DNA of 64,000 bases from Cyprinodon diabolis. Its lineage: Eukaryota > Chordata > Actinopteri > Cyprinodontiformes > Cyprinodontidae. The stretch covers positions 8,638,879 through 8,702,878 of the forward strand of contig CM060064.1 of assembly GCA_030533445.1 (NCBI GenBank), written 5' to 3'. The position numbers and the translations under genes were made by a program. Shown here piece by piece: positions 11,031-22,984 of this stretch; positions within the stretch are counted from its first letter, which is position 1, and each line of letters begins with the position of its first letter. The notes beneath the pieces were generated by a model. The model was given only the letters and a program-made list of their open reading frames with translations, was not told the DNA's origin and ran no database searches.

Positions 11031-11888
11031 CTTAAGTCATAGGGAAGTCATATTTAAATGTCAAATCATTCTGACTTAAACAGGTATATAAATGTATTCT
11101 TTATCGAACAATATTGTCCTAAAATTTAGAAAATTTCTATAAAAAAGAAAATCCTGTCTTAAAATCTGTTTGTGTTATCTTATGCAGGCCAGTTAGTTAT
11201 ACATCAGCCTGAACACCTAAATTTGGCCAATCATATATCAACGGTCATCTGTCAATCAAAATTTTTTCGGTCATAGCATCTTCATTCATATGTCGCAGCT
11301 AATATACGCAACACTTGAAATAAGAATAATTTCCTTTCCCATTGAGTTCCGTCCCAGTGTTCACGGGGATGGACGTCTGTGTCTTCAGCAGGCGTAGAGC
11401 TAACAGAACTGGCAGCGTTGCGAGGCAAGGGCTCAAACATGTACGGCTGTAAGCCTTCTACACCAAACCAAGCTTCTGCCGCCCTGGCGTCCTCTTCCAC
11501 CACATCTTCATCCCCGCTTTCCTCCTCTAAATAAAAAATGTGTGACGGAGGAGACTCATCCACGACCTCCCACACAAAACTCTCCTCCTCCTGCATGTTT
11601 CCTCTGTCCATAGCGTTCCTTGACAGTGTCGTTTCTAAGTCACCAATTTAGTGCTACTTGGTCCCAATGGAATTTCCCATTGGGAACCTACTATTACTAA
11701 GTTGCTAAGTGATTCTTCCGACAAACTGGCCACAACCAAACTTGCTTGCGAACCTTCCGCCACAACAATCCCACCCTCTTGATAAACGTCCAATCACATT
11801 CACTTTATTCACTCGTGTAAAGTCGTGCACCACTTGGAAGAATTCTGAACTGCAGCGGTTGGAACAGCAGCTTCCCTACGACTTTAAA
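11031..11888 (-). mobile_element. acidic-ORF DNA element, copy 1
   Basis: 858 bp, matching 56280-57150 in reverse complement along its whole length. The termini are imperfect inverted repeats (CTTAAGTCATAGGGAA at the left; the inverse of TTTAAAGTCGTAGGGAA at the right) and contain TTAA at or near both ends. It carries the ORF at 11282-11611. It lies inside unit 1 of the tandem array. No transposase is present. Confidence 0.7.
11282..11611 (-). CDS. acidic protein of unknown function in mobile element (copy 1)
   Basis: 109 codons from MDRGNMQEEESFVWEVVDES. It is rich in Asp and Glu (EEESGDEDVVEEDARAAEAW), then GVEGLQPYMFEPLPRNAASS, a serine- and proline-rich stretch, and WERKLFLFQVLRILAATYE. 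The PYMFEP segment recalls the short motif upstream of the P2X7-C-like domain in many teleost transposon-linked proteins, but the cysteine-rich domain itself is absent, so this is inference. It differs from the copy at 56566-56931 at about a dozen residues without any frameshift. It may be a first exon, an accessory element protein, or a chance survivor. Confidence 0.5.
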   Translation of the reverse strand: MDRGNMQEEESFVWEVVDESPPSHIFYLEEESGDEDVVEEDARAAEAWFGVEGLQPYMFEPLPRNAASSVSSTPAEDTDVHPREHWDGTQWERKLFLFQVLRILAATYE

Positions 11889-12861
11889 CAATTAATTAAT
11901 TAATATTTGGACAGCAAAACCTGTGTAGTGGAAGTGCACTTGAAATTATGCACATGAAATAAGATAATGTACTTGCTTTTTTTAAACATAAATCATCTTT
12001 TCCATTGGTAAATCATCTTCCTTACTGCTCAAATTAAGGGAAACTTGTATACACAAAAGTACTGTGCTTCTGGCATTACTTTTTATTAGTCTTTTTCTTT
12101 ACAACCTGAACAGATGAATCCTTTAGGGTCAAAGTTTAACTTCAAGGGGTTTTCCAAACCCAACTCAGCCTGTTTTATTGAACATATAGAGTAAGGGCTG
12201 CTGCTAATCATTTATTCTTTTCTAATCAATTAACTTGACTACTTTTTTTTTTTTAAGAATTCATTAATTGATATTTGTACAGCAAAACCTGTGTAATAGA
12301 AGTTTTTTCTCCATCTTAAGTGCAAAATATTCATTTGTTATCCAACTGTGACTAAATTACTACACGGATTTACTTATTACTTATTTATTAGTCTTTTTCG
12401 TCAGAACCTGAACAGATGAATCCTTTAGGGTCAAAGTTTAACATCTGTTACAGCCTGTTTTGTTGGACTTATTATAGAGTATGGTCTCAATTAATTTAAC
12501 TTCTATTTATTTATTATTTTTGATAGAATTAATTCATTGCTATTTGGACAGAAAATCGTGTTTAGTAAAAGTTTTCTTTCCATGGAAAATTTATACATTT
12601 GTTATCCATTCAGGACTAAATTACTGCAATATTATGGTTGTTCTTTGAGCAAATGCCATGTTTAAGAATTTGGCAACAAATTTAGATGTTTATTCCAGTA
12701 ATCAATCAATCGGATTAATAAAATATTTTTTTTTTAGCTGTGTGAATTTTTATTTTATTTTTTTAAGAATTTCAAAGTCAGTAAATGATAACTTTTGAGA
12801 TATAAAAGGAAGAATTACAGGAAAAGAAAATATTATTAGAACATGAAAAGAGGCTTAAAAG

Positions 12862-14368
12862 TCTCAGGACTCCAGTTTTTGTGTTTGTCTTGTCTTTGTG
12901 TTTTTCTTCTTTCCACCACAAGGAGGCGCCTGGTTCCGGTCCGCCTCCTCACACACCTGCGGATGGTTACCTCATCACTGGACTGCTCTTAAAGGAATAG
13001 TACACCCAAAACATGATTAGCCTTCATTTTCTACTCACCCCCATGCTGAACAACACTCTGGAGTACTTTTTTGATATCTCAAATGCATCTGGAGATCTGG
13101 GAGGCTTCTTACTGTTTGCTGACATTCAAATAATGGAGGTCTATGGTGCCCGAGGCAGAAAGGTCCATAAAAGTCCACAAAAAACCTGTCAATATTCCTC
13201 CATACTGCTCGTCCAATGTATTCCAAGTGTCCTGAGTTGGTAGCATCCATAATTTACTTGAAACAAAGTAATTTAGAATGTTTTTAGAGCATAAACAGTA
13301 GTGTATAGGATTTCCTAAAAGCGCGCGCCTGCGAGTTCACGAGCCTACGGAAACTGCGGCAGACCAAGCCAGATGACGCTACCAACTCAGGACACTTGGA
13401 ATACATTGGACGAGCAGTATGGAGGAATATTGACACGTTTTTTGTGGACTTTTATGGACCTTTCTGCCTCGGGCGCCATGGACCTCCATTATTTGAATGT
13501 CAGCAGACAGCAAGAAGCCTCCCAGATCTCCAGATGCATTTGAGATATCAAAAAAGTACTCCACAGTGTTGTTCAGCATGGGGGTGAGTAGAAAATAAAG
13601 GCTAATCATGTTTTGGGTGTACTATTCCTTTAAGCTGCTGGTTGCCACTACCTCGACGTCTGAGTGTTTGCCAGTTTGGGGTACTCTGGCCAAGCCTTGT
13701 TTATTCTGAGTCTAATCTGAGTTTTGTATTGCGAGTTTTTTGTACTCTAGCCAAGCTGAGATCTCATTGAGTTTGACTGAGTGCTTGTCTCCCTGAGATT
13801 CAACTTTGTTTTTTGTCTTTGCCTTTCGGCAGCAAACTGGACCTTTCCGGACCGCCCCTCCCAGGAGGAATCAACTGAGCCTCAAACTGAGCGACGGATT
13901 CAAACAGGAGGTTTGGATCCAGCCACCTTTGAGATCGTTGAAATCACTCTCTGAGTAAGGAAGTCGTCTTCACCACGATCCGTTCAAGTACCACAGGAAA
14001 TCTGAGTGGCAACCAGCGTCTGCATCAATCTTCACCGTCCGAGTTCTTGGTAAATCCTGCTCCGCCCTCCACCAAATCAAACAAACTCTGGTTAACCAAC
14101 ACACAGATTGGAGTCAAGGATTCTCCACTTCTCTGGAAACGTGAGTTAACTAACAGTTCCACTCCTTCAAGATCAAGGAATCGTATTTCCCACTGAGCTT
14201 GAACTAACAGTCTGTCTTCCCCTCGTCTTCCAGTTCCGGCCGAGCAGAGTTCGGAGCCACTCTGCATCGAGCTCATATTCCTTCAATAAAACCCGTTGAA
14301 CTTTTACTCTGTGTCTCTCTGTTTGGCTTCACTGCATGTGGGTCCGAGCCTTAGATAAAATCATGACA
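12862..14368 (+). mobile_element. solo LTR invaded by a foldback element
   Basis: Flanked by the 5-bp duplication AAAAG (12857-12861 and 14369-14373). It begins TCTCAGGACTCCAG (expected TG altered to TC) and ends TAAAATCATGACA. A polyadenylation signal, AATAAAACCCG, lies about 80 bp before the end. Removing the 645-bp insertion 12989-13633 leaves roughly 860 bp, a normal length for a Gypsy or ERV-type LTR. No internal gag or pol sequence is adjacent, so recombination to a solo LTR is inferred. Confidence 0.8.
12989..13633. mobile_element. long foldback MITE with TTAA ends
   Basis: Two near-identical inverted arms of about 258 bp (12989-13246 and 13377-13633) flank a 130-bp loop. Each end reads TTAAAGGAATAGTACACCCA or its inverse, with TTAA at both edges. 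The arms translate to almost the same peptide on opposite strands, which simply reflects the palindrome. It sits inside the solo LTR and so is younger than it. Similar AAAGGAATAGTTCACCC palindromes are common in fish. Confidence 0.85.
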
Positions 14369-14373
14369 AAAAG

Positions 14374-16007
14374 AGAGATGAAGCTGTTATAATCTTTCTG
14401 GGTGAACAAAATTTGCATCAGTTACCCAGAATCCTGTGTATTTTAATTCTAATTTTAAAATTCTATTTTAGACCTAAAGGCAAAGGAGATGTTGTCATTT
14501 CCTTACACGCTCTCCACACTGCAAAACCTATTCAAAAATAAGCAAAAACCTCATAAGATAACTGTAAAATAATTGTATTTAATTTTGGCGGGTAGATAAG
14601 ATGGTCTGACAATGGAAGGACTGTTTTCCTCTTAAAATAGGAGAATTAAATGTTATGCACTTGAAATAAGATAATGAACTTGTAATTTCTAATTTTAAAC
14701 ATAAATCCCCTTTTTCCATTGGCAATTCTCCTCCTTACTGCTCAAATCAAGGAAAATTTAACTTAATTTTGGTCATGTATACATTTTTGCTGTACACCTC
14801 ATTTAATTAAATAGTGCAGTGGTGTCAAAATCTAAATTAATTAATCTTTTTATTTTAACTGCTTCTGTACTATTGTTTCTTGTACTTATTTTATATGTTA
14901 TTTTACTGTAAGTGTTTTGTGCATTTTCTGTCTATCTGTTCAATAATGTTGAAAAAGTATATATTGCATATCACAGCAAAAAATAAAGAACATGATTTAA
15001 GTTTTTTAAATCTGTAAATAGGTTCTCATTTGAATTGGTTTATTTTAATGTTTTAAGTGTATTTCAGGTTAGGTTTTATAATAATCCTTGCTAGATTAGG
15101 TGTTACCTTGGATGAAGATATTGAATTTCCTAAAGTCTTGTAAAAAAAATGTTACACATGTTTGCTCTTTTAAGAGCCTCCACCACATCGTCATGCTAAA
15201 TGTGTGTGCTCATTTGAAATGACACTGCTGATAACGGGACACATTACGGGTCTTCCTGGGTTAGCTCTTCACATAAATACTCTGTCAGAATGTCTCCTCC
15301 CTTCTTTAGCAGAACAGACTCCTGGATTAATTTATATATTGTTTAAGATTAATGAAAGTGGTCTTTGGTGCCTTTTCAGTGGGATTTCTATTTATGGAGT
15401 CTCTGCTATCCATCACCACCATTATCCTGTAAATTTTCAGACATCCAGCTTCCTGTTCCCTGCTACTGCAAATGTAAGCAACATCAGTGCCAGATTTTTT
15501 CACTGGAAACAGTTCCACTTCTCGAATGATATTTTTAATTAATACGCAGTGGAAAGGGCTTAAGACTACACTATGTTAGTGGTCTGAGTCATTCCTGCAT
15601 CATTCCCAGGCTTTTATTGTGGTAAATATATGCTAGATTGATGTATTTTTCTTTTATTGTGTTATATCTGGAGCACATTCAGAGATAAAGGAAAACTATA
15701 AAAAAGAGATTAGATTACCAAAGTAAAATGTAGCTTTTGAGAAAAGTGAGATGAGAGAATACTGATATACATTTTTGACGGTATAAAGATCAATGTATAA
15801 ACTTCCAATCTCTCCGTCTTAAAGGTAAAATCCCCCCCAGTGGACACAGATTTAACTACAACACAGCAGAATACAATCAAGCAGAGTCCAAATTGCTGCG
15901 TGATTGTGCTGCCAGCATCTGAATGTTTAACACTTTGTAGGGATTTCAGTGAATGAGATCAAAAAGAGTTCAAAATCTTGCATTTTGTCAGTCATTTTAC
16001 CAAGCTA
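14374..16007. other. intron, no gene seen; one degenerate MITE
   Basis: A diverged member of the CACTG-ended MITE family spans about 14516-14797 (starting CACTGCAAAACC, ending near 'tttttgctgtaca'). An open frame at 15204-15542 shows no recognisable motif. Otherwise nothing is seen. Confidence 0.45.
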
Positions 16008-16298
16008 CACTGCAAAAACGCTCTAGAAATAAGTAACATTTTCTTAAATTAAGTGCATTCACTCTGAATTTGAGTAGGTAAATGAGATAAGTTGCCAATG
16101 GAATGAGTAATTTTACTATTAAAATAAGATAATTAGATAATATGCACTTGAAATAAGACAATGCAATTGTGTTTTCTTATTTTAAGTCTAATTGTCTTGT
16201 TCCATTGGCAAAATGTCTTTTTTACCTCCTCAATTCAAGAACAAATGCACTTCTTTTAAGAAAAAAATGACTTTTCTAGATTTAGATTTTTTGCAGTG
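16008..16298. mobile_element. CACTG-ended MITE, copy 2 (best preserved)
   Basis: 291 bp, from CACTGCAAAAACGCTCTAG to TTTTTTGCAGTG, with TA on both sides (16006-16007 and 16299-16300). Inverted ends and a TA target fit a Tc1/mariner-type MITE. Relatives are at 4823-5112, 14516-14797 and 44277-44563. Confidence 0.8.
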
Positions 16299-16394
16299 TA
16301 CGTATTGCTTTCGTAGTCCAAACATATTTTATGGAGTAAGATACCTGCCAAAAAAAAAAAAAATGCCTTGGTGTTTGATTTCTAGGTCAAAAAA

Positions 16395-16563
16395 CGTGAA
16401 CACTTTGGAATTGTATTTGTTCCTTGTTGTCACCTCCTACATACATGTGACATCAGATGTTTAATTTCCGAGAAATTACAACTTTACAAAACTACAGGTA
16501 CAAATTTACAAGTAGGAATCACAAGTTTACAGGAACTAATCACATATATCTTTGCTGAAATTT
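16395..16563. repeat. end of a Tc/TIR element related to 42648-43323
   Basis: Shares 'cctacatacatgtgacatc' and the run of diverged 'aatcacaagtttacagg' units with the left end of 42648-43323. Sequence near 17400-17470 resembles that element's right interior, so the copy seems split by 16564-17375. Confidence 0.55.
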
Positions 16564-17375
16564 TGGCCGTTTCTCAATGTGTACTTGTGCGTTCTTGTGT
16601 ACTTGTGAAATGTCATCAGCCTCAACCCTAATACTTTTTCAATTCACAAGAACAGCAGACCAAGAACGGACAAAGTCCCTGGATGTTGTTCTCGCCCCTC
16701 CCTCTTTGCCCAGCATGCATCAGAGCAGACTTGTCCATTCTTGAGATTGACAGCTCTCCCAGCATGCACTGGGGCAGCAGCAGCTTTCAACGGAGCGCTC
16801 ACAGAGCTTAGAGTATTAAGTTAAAGGTTCTCTTTTCTGTTGCTGTTCTTCAATAAAAGTACGTTTTAAGATCATTTGAGGCGAGAAAATCATACCTTTA
16901 TGCGTCACTATATGGAGCATTTACTGATTTAGTCTGAATTTCCGAAGTTGAAAGGACCACAGCAACCAGCGGAGCTCCAAGACTAACGGCAGCCATGTCT
17001 AATCTTAGCCCGTCTGCAGCAGCCCTCTCTCTGCATAGACGTGTGTGAAGGACCGCTGCCTCTGATGGCGATTTTTTTTGTTTTATTCAGCAAAATGTTC
17101 ATTTGATTTGTGTTTATCTGACTGTGTTCATTATTAAATGAAAAAAGTAATAATTTATTATCATCTAGAGACTATTAATACCAGGAGGTGAAATGCAGCT
17201 CCAAATGAGCCGAGCGTGTGGTGATGTCATCAGTACGCTTCTGTTCCAATTGACCCATATTTATGCTGCGTGCTCCCGTTCTCCCAGAGTCCACTCTATC
17301 CTGTGTTCTTCTCAAGAACATTCTTGGCGAGGACACGAGTCTTTAATCGTGTTCTTTTGAATTGAGAAACGGCCA
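16564..17375. mobile_element. non-autonomous DNA element, GGCCGTTTCTCAAT ends
   Basis: 812 bp. The left end TGGCCGTTTCTCAATGTG and the right end ATTGAGAAACGGCCA are inverted repeats. The interior is GC-richer and non-coding. The target duplication is unclear in the T-rich flanks. Confidence 0.75.
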
Positions 17376-18038
17376 TTGTTTTTAGCTCATGTACAGTATA
17401 ACGTCTATTCAATGGTTCTGTTTTTGTCCTCTTCTTCTTCTGGTTTACGTTATCTTACATCCTGATATTGTAATAGTGAGTTAATTTCCAAATAATTTCA
17501 TTACCAAACTGGCATGCACTTCCATCGGATAACTAAAATAAATTTAAGTAAATAACAGCGGCTCATTTCAAGCACAGAGAAAACACAATTGATTGCTATT
17601 ACCCTTAAAGTCCCCAAGCTCCATCCCAGCTGAATCAGACAGCAATTATTTGTCTTAATATGCTCTGCTGAAGTGAGGGTGAGTGGGTGGATGACTGTTG
17701 GAGAAATGCTGACTTAGAGCTAGATACAGAGTATGTGCTTCTGTCTCCCTTATAGGCATCAGGGACTCAATGTACCAGCAGTTTTATGTGGGCTCTTGCG
17801 TGGCTTGTGAGATTTAAACCACATCCCACATAACCTATACACAGCCATAAAGATCAGCCCTAATGCTTAAAAGCTTCACAAAGTAAAATCCTGCCCCGCA
17901 GCTTATGATCTGATATCTAAAACTGCTTTGTTGGACATAATCATCAACATGATTTTAGACAAAATATACATCGATTTAATTTCTTTAGAACATTAAGAAT
18001 AAAAGAGGATAGAGTGTTGTTTTTAAAAAAGAACTGAC
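17376..18038. other. intron next to the rims2 exon
   Basis: Apart from remnants of the element noted at 16395, no feature is seen. Confidence 0.5.
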
Positions 18039-18331
18039 CTGTCTGTAGGTGAATCGGTGGGCCCCGAGTATCTCAGCCCTGTTCCATTGTCAAGGGACGC
18101 CTGTCTGGACAGGAGCCCGCCGCGAGGTCTGCTTCTGTCTGACGCTGGTGTCAAGTCCCCTGAGGCTCCCTGGTGGGCATACAGGGATGGGTCGTGTAGT
18201 TTGGCCTTTTTTCCCTGTGGCCCACCCTCAAACACGCCACGCACCTGACCGGGCTCCGAGTCGTAGAACCACGCTCCTGATTTAGTGAGGATTTCTTGTT
18301 GTTTTCGGCACAAGTTGCATACCCACATAAC
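18039..18331 (-). CDS. rims2: rims2 coding exon completing the zinc finger
   Basis: Next rims2 exon, 293 nt, entering in phase 0 (acceptor cttacag|GTT) and leaving in phase 2 (GACAG|gtcagt). It starts VMWVCNLCRKQQEILTKSG and continues AWFYDSE, giving the last two zinc-ligand cysteines and the SGAWF helix that contacts Rab3 in RIM and rabphilin. The rest is a low-complexity linker that keeps RIM2 landmarks: GKKAKLHDP, GASGDL and LSRQASLDNGTG. The reading frame is open throughout. The following rims2 exon, which in vertebrates encodes an arginine-rich linker before the PDZ domain, is not found between 18038 and base 1, so it must lie beyond the left edge. Confidence 0.95.
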
Positions 18332-18429
18332 CTGTAAGCACAGAAGGGGGATTTATACTTCCCAAATTCACAAAGACATATTTTTTCAAATGTTATTTTA
18401 TGACAAATTGTGATGGCAGGAACGGTGTG

Positions 18430-18600
18430 TCTTTCCAGGGCTTTGCAAAAGTATTCATGTCCTTTGACCTTTAATATGATGTTCGTGTTCAAACGATGCA
18501 TGAGAATGTATTTTAATTGGTTTCTTCATGACAGATCTAATCAAAGTAGCCAACTTTTGTGAAATGGAAGGAAAATGACAGGTGATTTAATTTTTTTTAA
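18430..18600. repeat. fragment of a dispersed DNA element
   Basis: Contains 'gctttgcaaaagtattcatg', the start of a widespread fish/amphibian repeat. A second fragment lies at 42290-42510. Family not assigned. Confidence 0.4.
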
Positions 18601-18895
18601 GTGCCTTGACTTTCAACCATCCATGAGTTAAAAATATCATACAGTTAGGTGCGCTTCTAATAGCTAACACTGCTGGAAACTGATCAGTATTTATATTACT
18701 CTTCATAAAATAGCCAAACTTAATGGGGTTGGATGAAAATCATGGACTTTTTAAAATCTTGTCCAAAAAAAAAAAATAATAAATCTGGTTTAAATTAAAA
18801 TGAGGTTTTAGATAGGATCATTTTAACAGATCGTTTTGCTTTAAACTAAAGTATGTAATGCAGCTGGGTGTTGCACCTTGGTGTATGGTGTACAC

Positions 18896-19324
18896 CAGGG
18901 GTCTTCAACGTTTTCTAACTAATTATATATATTGTATGAAATTGTTTAATATCAAACTGGTCCTATAGTCACTTTATTACATATGGAGTAATTTAACTAA
19001 AGTAAATTCGATTATTAAAGTATTTCTGATTCCTGGTTGATGGGACAGGTGTTGTGAATGAAACGGTGCCCAGCTTGAATGAGCTCCTGTGTGTCACTGA
19101 ATGTGTGCATTGATGACTGAAAGACATCTTCTGCCTCCATTTATCTGTTTACTACAGTGTGTTGAATTAATGTTAATGTGGATTTAAAGACATTTCAACT
19201 AGTGGAAAATATTGCAGGGGGAGTATAAAAAAAAGAAAGTTCTAATCAACCAAAACTTTCGCGACCCCCATGCAGTACCTCCATGGACCCCCTAGGTGTC
19301 GCGGACCTCTGTTGAAGACCTTCG
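18896..19324. mobile_element. non-autonomous hAT element
   Basis: 429 bp. Left end CAGGGGTCTTCAACG, right end GTTGAAGACCTTCG (mutated). The flanking 8-mers GTGTACAC (18888-18895) and GTGTATAC (19325-19332) agree at 7 of 8 bases, as expected for a hAT target duplication. Confidence 0.75.
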
Positions 19325-19639
19325 GTGTATACATTTAATCTCTAATTCACTATCCATACATTTTATAGTATAACTGTTGTTTTTCCAGTATTGTTCTTTA
19401 TTTCCCTCATTTAATCTTTGTATCTACTCTTACTCGGTTATCTGTCTGCATTAAAGAAAAGCTCAAGATATTGTTTTTTCTTTTATTTAACCCTACTTTG
19501 AGGTACAGTACGGTGCACTGCATGGTGCTGTCTACTCCCAATAGAGCAAAAGGGGTTGAATATATATAAACAATAAACTTTGGTGAATTACATTTGTAAG
19601 ACAAAACAAAGAAAATCCTAATTCTCTTGCTTTAAACAT

Positions 19640-19965
19640 CACATTTGACTTTTTCATCAATTTTGACTTTGAAAGTTGAAATTATGATTCTAAATATCAT
19701 AATTATTACATTGTTATGACATATTCATGACATATCAGGATTATGACATATTATTATTATGACTGAATTCCATAATTTTAAGTTTAAAAGTAGAAATTAT
19801 GAATTTGTATCTCATAATTATGACTTTGAACTCAATTTTTAATTTGTAGGATAATTATGACTGAATCGCATAATTTTGACTTTCAAAGCCAAAATTATGA
19901 CTTTGTGTCTTACAATTATGACATTAATATCATAATCATTATTTCGAAACCTCGTAATCATGACA
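19640..19965. repeat. diverged satellite with 'aattatgactt' units
   Basis: Irregular units of about 20-40 bp built on 'tcataattatgactttgaa' repeat some ten times, with T-rich variants. The open frame at 19857-20063 translates this repeat and is not a gene. Confidence 0.6.
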
Positions 19966-21095
19966 TGCCATGTGCCATTTCTTTACTTTTAAGTGATGGA
20001 AATGTGCTTCCATACATTTGTGGTAGAAATGTAACGAACCATGATAAAGTCAACATGACATAAAGACTTTTGCAAAGTTCAATACAAACACAGCTGCAGC
20101 ATAAATAAATGTATAAGCCATCAAATCGCAGCTGCAGGATGAAAATGACTTTTTAACATTGCTTAGAGACGTTTAAGCCATGTAGTAACACAGATGGTAT
20201 AAATCTTACATTTATCTTAAAGACATGAACAATGAAAAGTTTTACACATTCAGCAGCTTCTGCAATCCTTAAAAAGAGAAGTAAATGTTGGCATATATTT
20301 AGTTTCTGTGAGTCCATTCAGTAGATGTTTTGTGATTTAATGATGCATTAAATTCATGTTTTTTATTGCTAACTGAACAGAATCCTTTGACTTAAGTGTT
20401 TTTATCAAATATTGCATGTTATGACAAGTTAACATGTTGCTGGAAAAAAATGTGTTTTCGAAAAAAAAAAAAAACAAGAGGATTTTGATGTCTCTCAGGT
20501 GTTCAGATATTTTAAAGCTTTCTTGTTATAAGCCAGGAGTGAATCATGATTCAGGTTTTTCTATGGATCGACTAAGAGAATATCATAGGACCAAAAGGCT
20601 GAAAAAAACAGCTGAGATGAGTTAAGCTTCCATTACTATTACTGAACTGAGTGGACCCCAAAATAACCAATATGTTATTTCTATAGACCTCATTTAAAGT
20701 GGCGTCTGAGCTGCAAGTGTTGGAAGGTGATCACACAAACACACCTGAATTTACCAACTGTGGGACATTTTTTATATTTTATTTTATTAGTATCTGCTCA
20801 CCAACAAAATACAAATTGAAGTAAGACAAAAAGAAGAAGAATTAAGGAATTGAAGTGGCTCCTGACCAGACAGTAGCCTGACTTCATGGCCAGAGATGGA
20901 AAAACTGCTTACAATCCTAAAGAGGCTTCACAGCTGTGGAGCTCCTAGGAAGGATGAATCACAAAAACTGTAAAAGCAAAGCACTGAGATAGACCTCCAC
21001 TTTTTCTGGGGAGCACTCATCACATAAGGAAGCACAGCGATACTGAGCAGACACATAGTTTGGGCCCAGATCTTCAAAGGAAAGGCTCTGTACCC
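19966..21095. other. intron, no gene seen
   Basis: AT-rich sequence, no recognised exon or element. Confidence 0.5.
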
Positions 21096-21337
21096 ATGGG
21101 AGTTTCTAGTCAGGAGCCAACGGGGGCCAGTGCCCCTGTAGATCATGTCCTGGCCCCTGTTATGGCCCCTGTACTGAAGACATAATACTCAAAGAAATTC
21201 TAATGATGATATGCACTGGAACAGACATGGTTACTGATAGGTTCTTTGGATCTATTTCTTTTTTTTTCTTTACAAATTTTGTTTTAGTAATTATTTAAAA
21301 ACAATAAGGTGATAGCTTCACTGGTATTGAGATAGTA
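21096..21337. mobile_element. GGGGCCAGTGCC element, truncated third copy
   Basis: Matches the left part of the units at 8366 and 9022, beginning 'gtttctagtcaggagccaac' and including 'gatcatgtcctggcccctg'. It stops about halfway, at 'ggtattgagatag'. Confidence 0.6.
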
Positions 21338-22499
21338 CTGAGTGAAGCCACATATTATATCGCCACATTCTTCCACAAAAACAATTATTCAAGCTTAAAT
21401 TCTTAATTATTCATTGTTGTTTTTCCAGGGATGCACAACGAATAATTATTTCAAAGAATCCCTTGTCTAAAACAAATACAGAAAAAAAAAGCAATGAAAT
21501 AAGAGAAAAATGTCAGCTGCATTTTCACCTCAACAAAACGGACATTTTCTCAGCAGGCAGCATGCATGGTACAAGATGATACTGACACAGGAGACATTTA
21601 TGACCAGCTATCACTGTTACAGATGTGCTGTAACTGTGCTGACACACAATGGAACCGGGGAGGCTATAAATAGCTTTTTATGTATCCCAGAGGAGTGCAT
21701 GCAGTGAGGCAATGGCTGCCTCATGTAAGTGGGGTCATACTAAGAACTCTGCAGTGAACCAAATGTCTGGTTAAGACCTCAGAAGCACCTGGATAAGCAC
21801 AGATCTTATACGAGGTATGCTCTATCATAACAGTATAACAGGAAGCCCATAAAATCTGATTAGATTTTTATCTTTTGAAAACGTGTAAAAAAAATTCAGT
21901 ATCAGATTGGAAGAAAGAGAGGTGCCTTTGTTCAGGAGTATAACATTATGCAGATGCTGTTATTATAACGTCAGTGTGTGCAATGTTGTGATCACATGGA
22001 AGATTTGTTGGGTTATTATATTTTAAGCATCATGCATTCCTGCCCTGGTTGTCAGTGATATATTCGTCTATTAGCATAAACTCTTGCTGCCCTAGATGCC
22101 CTGTCTTATAATACATTGTAAAGTTTACCTTGCACAAGATATAAAAGAAAGAGAAGATCAGAAGAAATGTGGGTCAGTGGAAACTGATGCTATTTTCACA
22201 ATATTCAAAAATGTTTTCAAACTGCGTGTTTTCCTGCATAGGTGTCAAAAATACTGATGTTCTTAACGTAAGTAAAAGTATAGATACCTGTGTGGGAAAA
22301 TGTTCTGGTAAAAGTACCGACTGGGCTGCTTTACTTAACCCTTTAAAACCAAGTTTATCATTTGATACATGGCTTTTAGAGACCTCTACACCATTAGTGG
22401 GATATTTTGTTCTTGAAAATCCTGCTTTAGACAATCAGGTACATGTAGGGAAGAGAAAATCTAGGACAACTTGCATGGAAATACCTAGTGTATCACAAA
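21338..22499. other. intron, no gene seen
   Basis: The open frame at 22169-22561 (130 codons) has no recognisable motif and runs into the hAT end; it is not called a gene. Confidence 0.45.
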
Positions 22500-22984
22500 T
22501 AATGCTGCAACTAATGATTATTTTGCAAATCTGTCGATTATTTTTTAAATTAACCAATTAATAAACGGATAAACAAAGATTCTTTAAAAAAGACTTTATG
22601 AAATTAAACCAGGTGAAACTCAAACTTTTCCACTTGAGGGGTTCTGGATAGAGCAGATTGACAGAAGAATTTTTTTTTTTATCTTAAAGGAAAAGTCTGG
22701 TCAGCAAGGAATTATCAGTGGATCATTATCTATACCTAAAACTAATATGTTCGTAGTGATTTATTGAATCTAGCGTTATTTAGTAAAAAACAAAAATAAT
22801 AATTTCGTTGCGATCACTGAGTCTGGGACCACCCATTTTTGCCTAGATATAGTAACACCTCACTCCTGACATTTTCCGGCAGTGACGTCACGGTGCGCTA
22901 AGCCTAGCGCCATTCTCCCCGCTTTACAAGGAGAATCAATGGGAACTACTAGACACAACTATTGAAGATTTCCAGAGGTCTTCA

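Larger units (their letters stand above)
10859..12625. repeat. tandem array of about 310-330 bp units with insertions
   Basis: The phrase 'gaacagatgaatcctttag' followed by 'ggtcaaagttta' recurs at about 10920, 12110 and 12413. A second phrase near 'atatttggacagcaaaacc' recurs at about 11905, 12275 and 12540. Units 2 and 3 start about 310 bp apart (12049 and 12363). Unit 1 starts at 10859; removing the 858-bp insertion 11031-11888 brings it to about 330 bp. The part 11931-12048 resembles the MITE segment 14640-14770. Confidence 0.65.
1..18038 (-). other. rims2: rims2 intron running off the left edge
   Basis: Sequence 3' of the zinc-finger exon. The donor gtcagt is at 18038; the matching acceptor lies outside the window. 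The RIM2-beta first exon is inside this intron. Confidence 0.85.

Noticed and set aside
10859..12625. CRISPR-like direct repeats
   Set aside because: Units are about 310 bp with no short spacers, and this is a vertebrate nuclear locus.
13013..13609. Two near-identical 76-codon frames on opposite strands
   Set aside because: They are the two arms of a foldback MITE; the similarity reflects the palindrome and not a gene family.
15204..15542. 112-codon frame
   Set aside because: No motif and low coding character; an overlapping frame on the other strand is just as open.
22169..22561. 130-codon frame
   Set aside because: No recognisable motif, no splice context, and it ends in a hAT terminus.
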